The position numbers and the translations under genes are program-made. Shown in pieces: positions 58,415 through 64,000 of a DNA stretch of 64,000 nucleotides; position 1 is the stretch's first letter, and each line of letters begins with the position of its first letter. Origin of the DNA: SIG435 sp045530725 (GTDB lineage: Bacteria; Bacillota; Clostridia; UMGS1810); NCBI GenBank assembly GCA_045530725.1, contig JAZSCT010000009.1, forward strand, positions 1 to 64,000, in the 5' to 3' direction. Below the pieces are notes generated by a model. That model saw nothing but the letters and a program-made list of their open reading frames with translations. It searched no databases and was not told the DNA's origin.

Positions 58415-59578
58415 TTATTCTCCTGTCTCTTCTGAAAGTCCTTCTTTTTCCTTTGCATTTTTCCATTCAAAGTAATCTTCGATGATTTCTTTAGCAAGTG
58501 CCATAAACGGTATCGCAAGAAGTATTCCCCACATACCAAAGAATCCACCGCCCACAAGCACGCCAAATATTACCCAGAAAGGCTTTATGGAGAATGAATT
58601 GTCAATAAGCCTTGGCTGAATCACATTGGCATCTATCTGTTGAAGGATAATCATACTTACTGCAAGGATAACTGCTGTTGTGAAGTCATTTGTAAATATT
58701 GTCACTATTGCCGCAACAACTGTCCCTACTATGGCACCGAAATATGGTATAATATTGAGTATTCCTATCATAAGACCGAGCAGTACTCCGTATTTCACAC
58801 CGATAAGGGAAAGCACGATTGATGCAAATAAAGATACTATCAATGCGTCAAGCAGAACACAGAATATATAACGGTACATAAATTCTACCGCCATATCCAC
58901 ATACACACGGATTCTGCTGATGGTTTTTTCTTTTAATGTATTTTTGAAAACAATCTTTGCAGCATGTTTCAATGATTCTCTGTCGATGAGGATGTATATT
59001 GCTATAATTATTGACATCACACCATCAAATACGGAACTTGATGCAGATACAATCTTTCCTGCATATTTACCGATATCCTCAAAATGAATAAGAGATAATG
59101 TCTTCATAATATTCTCTGCTGAAAAAAACTCCAACCAGTATTCAGGTGTGTGAGGCTCGCCGATATAGAGTCCCAGTTCGTTGATTTTGGCAACAGCCAC
59201 TCTGATATTTCCCGGCATATCTGTAGTAAAGAAATCCTTGAGATTTGTAAAACTCTTAGCCAATGCAGGAATTATAAACCAGAGCACAGTACCGATGATT
59301 GCAAAGAACACTGTAAACACTATCAATACAGAAAATCCTCTGCGTCTCTTCTTCACAAAGTTGAACTTACTTCTCTGAAATACCCTCTCCATCATAATGC
59401 ATAAAGGGTACAGCAAAAAAGCGATTCCAAAACCTATAACAAATGGTGTGATTATCTCAAAGAATGTCCTTACAACTTCGAACAATGCGCCGATATTGTC
59501 AAAGGTTTTATAGACCGCTATTATAAGAACTGCCAGTATAAACACCGCAAGGTAGTTTTTGAAACCTGTTTTTTTCAT
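58415..59578 (-). CDS. AI-2E/PerM family membrane permease
   Basis: About 387 residues with eight predicted transmembrane helices (YLAVFILAVLIIAVYKTF, FVIGFGIAFLLYPLCIMM, VLIVFTVFFAIIGTVLWFIIP and so on) and the family motif GVLLGLMIGILNIIPYFGAIVG plus QQIDANVIQPRLIDNSF. The family includes AI-2 exporters and Na+/H+ antiporters; substrate cannot be set. Start at 59578 (GGAG 9 bases upstream); the longer frame to 59644 runs into the promoter. First gene of the operon to the CD1247-like gene. Confidence 0.88.
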   Translation of the reverse strand: MKKTGFKNYLAVFILAVLIIAVYKTFDNIGALFEVVRTFFEIITPFVIGFGIAFLLYPLCIMMERVFQRSKFNFVKKRRRGFSVLIVFTVFFAIIGTVLWFIIPALAKSFTNLKDFFTTDMPGNIRVAVAKINELGLYIGEPHTPEYWLEFFSAENIMKTLSLIHFEDIGKYAGKIVSASSSVFDGVMSIIIAIYILIDRESLKHAAKIVFKNTLKEKTISRIRVYVDMAVEFMYRYIFCVLLDALIVSLFASIVLSLIGVKYGVLLGLMIGILNIIPYFGAIVGTVVAAIVTIFTNDFTTAVILAVSMIILQQIDANVIQPRLIDNSFSIKPFWVIFGVLVGGGFFGMWGILLAIPFMALAKEIIEDYFEWKNAKEKEGLSEETGE

Positions 59579-59611
59579 AATAATCATCTCCACGAAAGTA
59601 CATATATAAAC

Positions 59612-59640
59612 ATAATAGCATTTTACCCAAAAAGTGTCAA
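59612..59640 (-). promoter_or_regulatory. Promoter of the AI-2E permease-pepP operon
   Basis: Minus strand TTGACA, 17-base spacer, TATTAT; overlaps codons that a longer permease reading frame would use, which supports the shorter start. Confidence 0.8.
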
Positions 59641-59698
59641 TCAATTACAGGGCAAATGTAAAAATCTCTTAAAATAAATTAAGGTAACTAAACAAAAA

Positions 59699-59731
59699 AC
59701 CTCTCAATCTTATACATTAAGAATGAGAGGT
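59699..59731 (-). terminator. Terminator of the glyS-isomerase operon
   Basis: A 14-bp stem with one mismatch (59699-59712 with 59718-59731) with an A-run on the left; 11 bp after the stop. Confidence 0.8.
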
Positions 59732-59741
59732 CTTAAAATCT

Positions 59742-60596
59742 TTAGATTTCTGCAAGAATATTCTTCAAGGAATCTACAGCCATATTAAACTTTTCTTTAC
59801 CATCAAGAGCAGGGGCATCTACTGCTTCTGCACCTGAATCTTCCAATGCAGCAAATCCCACAAAGTTTGTAAGATGTGGTTCAAGTGAAAGGAAACCTTC
59901 GTATCCTCTCTTTTTGAGTTCGGTAAGGATTTCTTTTATCTTGCCGATACCATAACCTGCAGGAACTACCTTGCCGCCTTCCGCACAGTCTTTGATGTGC
60001 ATATATACCGTGTAGTCTTTCAGTTTGTCAAAGCCGTAAGGATATGTTTCCTGTTCACACTGGATAAAGTTTGCAGGGTCGAATACTGCTTTGAGGTTGT
60101 AACTTTTAAGTTCTTCAAGAAGGTCAACACATCTTTCTACAGTATCACCGTAGATACCCTTTTCGTTTTCGTGAAGAAGTGTAACGCCTGATTCTTTTGC
60201 CATATCAAGCATCATTCTCATTCTCTTCATCACTTCGTCTCTGTAAATATCAGGGTTCTCATCCTTTGGCATAAAGAAACTGAACATTCTTATGTATTTT
60301 GCATCTAAAATCTTTGCAATTTCGATTACATTCTTAAGTTTATCCATATGTGGTTCCATAGGATCGTTAATATTGATCTTTCCTATAGGAGAACCGATAG
60401 ATGAAACCTTCACACCTTTACTGTCAAGTTTTTCCTTAAGAACTTTTGCTTCTTCAGGGGTGTGATCTGCAATATTTTTGCCATTTACGTTTCTGATTTC
60501 GATATGGGTAATACCGTTTGATTTTACGCCTTCAAGTTGTGTATCAAAGTCCGGATCATACTCATCAGAAAATGCTGATAAAATGAATTCTGCCAT
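59742..60596 (-). CDS. Sugar phosphate isomerase/epimerase-like TIM barrel
   Basis: About 284 residues of the xylose-isomerase-like TIM-barrel family (HIEIRNVNGKNI, VSSIGSPIGKININDP, YIRMFSFFMP, LLHENEKGIYGD, AVFDPANFIQC, YMHIKDC, FLSLEPHL). The Glu, Asp, His and Glu metal ligands of the family can be followed along these motifs. Start at 60596 with GGAGG 8 bases upstream. It follows glyS by 26 bp. Substrate unknown. Confidence 0.85.
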   Translation of the reverse strand: MAEFILSAFSDEYDPDFDTQLEGVKSNGITHIEIRNVNGKNIADHTPEEAKVLKEKLDSKGVKVSSIGSPIGKININDPMEPHMDKLKNVIEIAKILDAKYIRMFSFFMPKDENPDIYRDEVMKRMRMMLDMAKESGVTLLHENEKGIYGDTVERCVDLLEELKSYNLKAVFDPANFIQCEQETYPYGFDKLKDYTVYMHIKDCAEGGKVVPAGYGIGKIKEILTELKKRGYEGFLSLEPHLTNFVGFAALEDSGAEAVDAPALDGKEKFNMAVDSLKNILAEI

Positions 60597-60622
60597 AATA
60601 AATTCCTCCAAAAGATTATTAG

Positions 60623-62014
60623 TTAAAAATCGAGTTTTGATTTGATATATGGTGCTACCTCATCAAACTTAAGTGTGATCTGTTCCATTGTGTCTCTGTC
60701 ACGGACAGTAACTGTGCCGTTTTCTTCAGAATCGAAGTCATATGTGATACAGAATGGTGTACCGATTTCGTCCTGTCTTCTGTAACGTTTACCGATACTT
60801 CCTGCTTCGTCAAATTCACAGTTGAATTCCTTTGAAAGTGATTCATAAATCACTTCTGCCTTTTCACTTAATTTCTTTGACAACGGAAGAACCGCACATT
60901 TTACAGGAGCAAGTGCAGGATGGAGTCTCATTACAACTCTTGTATCCTTTTCGTCGATTACTTCCTCGTCATATGCTTCTACAAGGAAAGCAAGTGCAAC
61001 TCTGTCTGCGCCAAGTGATGGCTCTACAACATATGGAATATAACTTTCCCCTGTAACAGGATCGTGGTATTCAAGGTTTTCACCTGAAGTGTTCTGATGC
61101 TGTGTAAGGTCGAAGTCAGTTCTGTCTGCGATACCCCAAAGTTCTCCCCAACCGAATGGGAACATAAACTCTATATCTGTAGTAGCGTTTGAATAGTGAG
61201 AAAGTTCTTCCTGTGAATGGTCACGCATTTTGATATTTTCTTCTTTGATACCAAGGCTTATGAGGAAGTTCTTACAATAATCCTTCCAGTATGCAAACCA
61301 TTCAAGGTCTGTGCCCGGCTTACAGAAAAATTCAAGTTCCATCTGCTCGAATTCTCTTGTTCTGAAGATAAAGTTACCCGGTGTGATTTCATTTCTGAAA
61401 GATTTACCCACCTGAGCAATACCGAAAGGAATTTTCTTTCTTGAGGTTCTCTGTACACTCTTGAAGTTTACAAAGATACCCTGTGCTGTTTCAGGTCTTA
61501 AGTAAATTTCTGACTTAGCATCTTCTGTTACACCCTGGAAGGTCTTGAACATAAGATTGAACTTTCTGATTTCTGTATAATTTACTTTTCCGCATTTTGG
61601 ACAAACAATATTGTTTTCGATGATGAAATCATACATTTTCTTATTATCCCATCCGTCAACAACTACTGCTTCGCCCTTTTCCTGGAAGTAGTCTTCTATA
61701 AGTTTGTCTGCTCTGAATCTTGCTTTACATTCTTTACAGTCCATAAGAGGATCGCTGAAACCTCCTACGTGTCCTGATGCTACCCATGTCATAGGATTCA
61801 TAAGGATAGCCGCATCAAGACCTACATTGTATTTGGATTCCTGAACAAACTTTTTCCACCATGCTTTTTTTACGTTGTTTTTGTATTCAACGCCCAAAGG
61901 ACCATAGTCCCAGCTATTTGAAAGTCCACCGTAGATTTCAGAACCAGGATATACAAATCCTCTGTTCTTACACAATGCGACGATTTTTTCCATAGTTTTC
62001 TCTGTGTTTTTCAT
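60623..62014 (-). CDS. glyS: Glycyl-tRNA synthetase (homodimeric, class II)
   Basis: A 463-residue single-chain GlyRS. Class II motifs: motif 1 region near GFVYPGSEIYGGLSNSWDYGPLG, motif 2 FRNEITPGNFIFRTREFEQME, and motif 3 EPSLGADRVALAFL, with a C-terminal anticodon-binding domain (CAVLPLSKKLSEKAEVIY). A zinc-type insert has CKECKARF and CPKC. This is the alpha2 type, not the alpha2beta2 GlyQ/GlyS type. No T-box is seen in the short leader. Confidence 0.96.
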   Translation of the reverse strand: MKNTEKTMEKIVALCKNRGFVYPGSEIYGGLSNSWDYGPLGVEYKNNVKKAWWKKFVQESKYNVGLDAAILMNPMTWVASGHVGGFSDPLMDCKECKARFRADKLIEDYFQEKGEAVVVDGWDNKKMYDFIIENNIVCPKCGKVNYTEIRKFNLMFKTFQGVTEDAKSEIYLRPETAQGIFVNFKSVQRTSRKKIPFGIAQVGKSFRNEITPGNFIFRTREFEQMELEFFCKPGTDLEWFAYWKDYCKNFLISLGIKEENIKMRDHSQEELSHYSNATTDIEFMFPFGWGELWGIADRTDFDLTQHQNTSGENLEYHDPVTGESYIPYVVEPSLGADRVALAFLVEAYDEEVIDEKDTRVVMRLHPALAPVKCAVLPLSKKLSEKAEVIYESLSKEFNCEFDEAGSIGKRYRRQDEIGTPFCITYDFDSEENGTVTVRDRDTMEQITLKFDEVAPYIKSKLDF

Positions 62015-62056
62015 ATTGAAGTTCCTCCTTAATGGTGATATCTGGCATAATATACC

Positions 62057-62084
62057 ATTATAATTAATATAGATAGTTTACCAA
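62057..62084 (-). promoter_or_regulatory. Putative glyS promoter
   Basis: Minus strand TTGGTA, 16-base spacer, TATAAT, about 40 bp before the glyS ATG. It overlaps the front of the divergent permease region. Confidence 0.55.
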
Positions 62085-62088
62085 AACT

Positions 62089-63180
62089 ATGGTCAATAGT
62101 CAAGGATTTTTGGAATTTTGGGGAGGAATTTATCTGATAAATGACTGGTGGAAAGTTGCAACATTGTTTATATCCGCTGTAATAGGTGCAGGATTTGCAT
62201 CGGGAAAGGAAATACTTAACTTTTTTTCAAAGTATCAGAAGATGAGCATTTACGGTCTGGGGCTTTCGGGAGTATTGTTTTTTGTATTTGCATACAGTCT
62301 TTTTAACCTTATCTACACACATAAGGACAGAGTGAATTCTTTTTCGGATTTATTCCCACACTCTGTACGGATATTTTATAACATTATTTCGTACGGGCTT
62401 GTTTTCTGCATATTTTCTGTGATGATTGCAGGGTTGTCTTCATATGGCAATGCAACACTCGGTGTAAATGGCATCTTTTTCGGACTTGTGTGCACTTTTG
62501 TTTTTGCTTATGTTTTTATCCATGGGAAGGGCGCCCTTATAAACTCTTCTCTGATAATTTCCCCCATTATGTGCGCAGGGATAGTCTTTATGGGTGTGTA
62601 TTATCTTCTTCTGTCTGACAAGACTGTATTCAATCCCTTTATGAAGATATCTTATTCATGGATAATATCCTCGGTAGCATATGTGTCATATAATTCCATT
62701 CCTCTTATTGCACTTTTCTGGGAAGTGAGGGAACTTTTTTCATCAAAGAATGTATGCTTCAAAGGTGCATTCTTCGGATGTTTGAGTCTTACGGCAATAA
62801 GTATGATACTTGATTTTCTTTTAAAGGAATTCTTTGTAAAGGTAAAAGTAATGGATATTCCGATGCTTTATATATCAGGAAAACTCGGTGCGGGTGCGGA
62901 GTTTATATCCGAAACCGTCATTCTTCTTGCAATGGTTTCTACGGCATTGTCGTCGGGATTTTCTCTTATAAGTACGTTGGAGCGAAAAACTCAAACCAAA
63001 AGATACATCTGTACCCTTCTTATATGTGTATCGGGGTTTATTGCATCACTTTGGGGATTTTCTTATCTTGTGGAATACATATATCCCCTTTTCGGATATG
63101 CGGGATTTGTGATAATCATCTATGTAATATGGAAAAATATATCAAACAACCGTATCAAATCTGATAAAAATATCAAATAA
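62089..63180 (+). CDS. YkvI-like membrane protein (APC-type permease), start uncertain
   Basis: Up to 363 residues with about ten transmembrane helices. The front WWKVATLFISAVIGAGFASGKEILNFFSKY is the YkvI family opening; the helix-breaking GAGFASG motif recalls APC transporters. The ATG at 62089 has no ribosome-binding site, while GGGGAGGA at 62120-62127 lies in frame ahead of CTG 62134 and ATA 62137, next to the conserved WWKV. So the true start is probably a rare codon there, or the first ATG is used poorly. Substrate unknown. Divergent from glyS. Confidence 0.78.
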   Translation: MVNSQGFLEFWGGIYLINDWWKVATLFISAVIGAGFASGKEILNFFSKYQKMSIYGLGLSGVLFFVFAYSLFNLIYTHKDRVNSFSDLFPHSVRIFYNIISYGLVFCIFSVMIAGLSSYGNATLGVNGIFFGLVCTFVFAYVFIHGKGALINSSLIISPIMCAGIVFMGVYYLLLSDKTVFNPFMKISYSWIISSVAYVSYNSIPLIALFWEVRELFSSKNVCFKGAFFGCLSLTAISMILDFLLKEFFVKVKVMDIPMLYISGKLGAGAEFISETVILLAMVSTALSSGFSLISTLERKTQTKRYICTLLICVSGFIASLWGFSYLVEYIYPLFGYAGFVIIIYVIWKNISNNRIKSDKNIK

Positions 63181-63255
63181 CACATTTACTAATCAAATAA
63201 TGTACCGTATTATATACAATATACCGAATACACAATATAGGAGTATTGATGTAAT

Positions 63256-63684
63256 ATGAAAAGAGTTCTTGTATTAGGCGCCGACGGTGCTATGGGACAG
63301 TATCTTGTCCCCCATCTTGATGCACTTGGATATGAAGTCTATGCAATAGATCTTAAGAAAAGAGAATCAATTAAGAAAAATAACAAATGGATAAAAGCCA
63401 ATGTATTTGAAGAAGGCTCGCTTGATGAACTTATAAAAGTCGGATACGACAGCATCGTGGACTTTATGACATATGGGCAGACAATCCCCACGAGTTTGCT
63501 CCAAAATTCTTAGATAATACTGATCAGTATTTATATTTATCCTCATGCAGAGTTTATGCAAACGAAGAAATCCATGTGAAAGAAACTTCTCCACGTCTCA
63601 TGGATGTATCAAAAGATGAAAAGTTTCTTGCAACAAAAGACTATTCTCTATATCACCTTAGGAGGATTTTTTTCATCGGTTAAC
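63256..63684 (+). pseudogene. NAD-dependent epimerase/dehydratase, frameshifted and truncated
   Basis: The front is a clear Rossmann start (KRVLVLGADGAMGQYLVPHL, YEVYAIDLKKRES). Near 63470 the frame shifts: the coding continues as ADNPHEFAPKFLDNTDQYLY and LSSCRVYANEEIHVKETSPR, then DYSLYHL, before a stop at 63684. A full family member has about 300 residues; the last two-thirds are gone. Ribosome-binding site is weak. Not functional. Confidence 0.85.
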
Positions 63685-63693
63685 CTCTAATGA

Positions 63694-63717
63694 ACCACAC
63701 GACTTTTCAAGTGGTTT
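63694..63717 (+). terminator. Weak hairpin with T-run after the epimerase remnant
   Basis: A 6-bp stem (63694-63699 with 63712-63717), 12-base loop, followed by TTC. May once have ended the epimerase gene. Confidence 0.35.
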
Positions 63718-63728
63718 TCGTTACACAA

Positions 63729-63762
63729 AAAAATAGACATATCTCACGATATGTCTATTTTT
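63729..63762 (-). terminator. Terminator of tRNA-Pro
   Basis: A perfect 15-bp stem (63729-63743 with 63748-63762), 4-base loop, with an A-run giving a U-tract. Its right arm touches the last base of the tRNA CCA end. Confidence 0.85.
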
Positions 63763-63837
63763 GGTCGGAGTGACGTGACTTGAACACGCGACCCCTAGAC
63801 CCCCAGTCTAGTGCGCTACCAACTGCGCTACACCCCG
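63762..63837 (-). tRNA. tRNA-Pro (anticodon GGG)
   Basis: 76 nt on the minus strand. Acceptor stem CGGGGTG/CACTCCG with discriminator A and encoded CCA; D-arm TAGCGCAG..TAGCGC; anticodon stem CTAGA/TCTAG with loop C-T-G-G-G-G-G, anticodon GGG; T-arm with TTCAAGT loop. All stems pair with at most one G.T. Confidence 0.95.
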
Positions 63838-63848
63838 ATACTTTAAGT

Positions 63849-63877
63849 ATATTAACACAAATAAATTTATTAGTCAA
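63849..63877 (-). promoter_or_regulatory. Promoter of tRNA-Pro
   Basis: Minus strand TTGACT, 17-base spacer, TAATAT, ending 11 bp before the tRNA 5' end. Confidence 0.75.
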
Positions 63878-63927
63878 TGGGTTTTAAAAAATTAAAAATA
63901 ATTTTAAAAATTTTTTTGAAATTTTTC

Positions 63928-63956
63928 TTGACATTTGTCTTTTTGTGTTATATAAT
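63928..63956 (+). promoter_or_regulatory. Promoter of the tRNA at the window edge
   Basis: TTGACA, 17-base spacer, TATAAT; perfect consensus, 29 bp before the tRNA start. Confidence 0.88.
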
Positions 63957-63985
63957 AAACAAGTCGTGTTGATGAGACACACAAC

Positions 63986-64000
63986 CGGGGTTTAGCGCAG
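63986..64000 (+). tRNA. 5' end of a second tRNA, probably Pro-like (cut by the window)
   Basis: CGGGGTTTAGCGCAG matches 14 of 15 bases of the tRNA-Pro 5' end at 63837-63823 and starts behind a consensus promoter. Only the acceptor strand and the front of the D-arm are inside the window, so the anticodon is unknown. Confidence 0.65.

Overview
The window looks like a low-GC, strictly anaerobic, Gram-positive member of the Clostridia. The evidence is the MiaB-MutSL-MiaA and SepF-YlmH-DivIVA-IleS gene neighbourhoods, abundant ferredoxin-type proteins, a T-box leader, ECF transporter S components, lipoprotein signal peptides, and near-perfect TTGACA/TATAAT promoters. Family and genus cannot be fixed from the sequence alone. 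About 60 genes are present and most lie on the minus strand.

Region 1 (1-15.5 kb): a truncated REP-associated transposase with REP palindromes, then one long minus-strand housekeeping cluster, read miaB, ylbF-like, mutS, mutL, miaA, hlyD-like, yggS, sepF, ylmH, divIVA, ileS. A DUF4364 regulator and an HPr-like protein without the phosphorylatable histidine lie upstream. Region 2 (15.6-20 kb, plus strand): a PQQ-propeller lipoprotein, mtaB, an ECF S component and a decayed AraC-type regulator.

Region 3 (20-27.2 kb): aminotransferase, iorB, iorA, an AMP-forming acyl-CoA ligase and a sodium:solute symporter, behind a strong promoter and a T-box whose best specifier is UAC (Tyr). I read this as import and activation of aryl acids and their reductive carboxylation to aromatic amino acids. 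Region 4 (27.2-30.2 kb): a polar amino-acid ABC transporter and a flavin reductase-rubredoxin fusion (Hrb type).

Region 5 (30.4-47.9 kb) is the most interesting part. A single minus-strand run of 15 tightly spaced or overlapping genes starts at one promoter whose -10 box lies inside a perfect Rex-type palindrome. In transcription order: two thioredoxin-fold [2Fe-2S] proteins, a PAS-containing sensory [FeFe]-hydrogenase homologue, a SpoIIE/PP2C phosphatase, a group-B-like [FeFe] hydrogenase, a lactate dehydrogenase-fold enzyme carrying the malate-specificity arginine, class II fumarase, HdrB, HdrC, HdrA, MvhD/FlxD, FlxC, FlxB, FlxA, and a soluble fumarate reductase (Fe-S subunit then flavoprotein). 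After a terminator comes an AspT/SucE-like exporter. Together these predict oxaloacetate to malate to fumarate to succinate to export, with fumarate reduction possibly coupled by HdrA-type flavin-based electron bifurcation to NADH oxidation and ferredoxin reduction, hydrogenase as ferredoxin outlet, and control by NADH/NAD+ (Rex) and H2 (HydS/phosphatase).

Region 6 (47.9-64 kb): an exonuclease-family pseudogene, an ECF S component coupled to a small kinase, a 1189-residue secreted protein preceded by a decayed secreted gene, rpsU-yqeY, a cysteine/aspartate-tailed CD1247-like protein, efp, an Xaa-Pro peptidase, an endonuclease IV-like TIM barrel, an AI-2E family permease, a TIM-barrel isomerase, glyS, a YkvI-like permease, an epimerase pseudogene, tRNA-Pro(GGG), and the first bases of another tRNA at the window edge. 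Three dispersed repeat families lie in the non-coding gaps.
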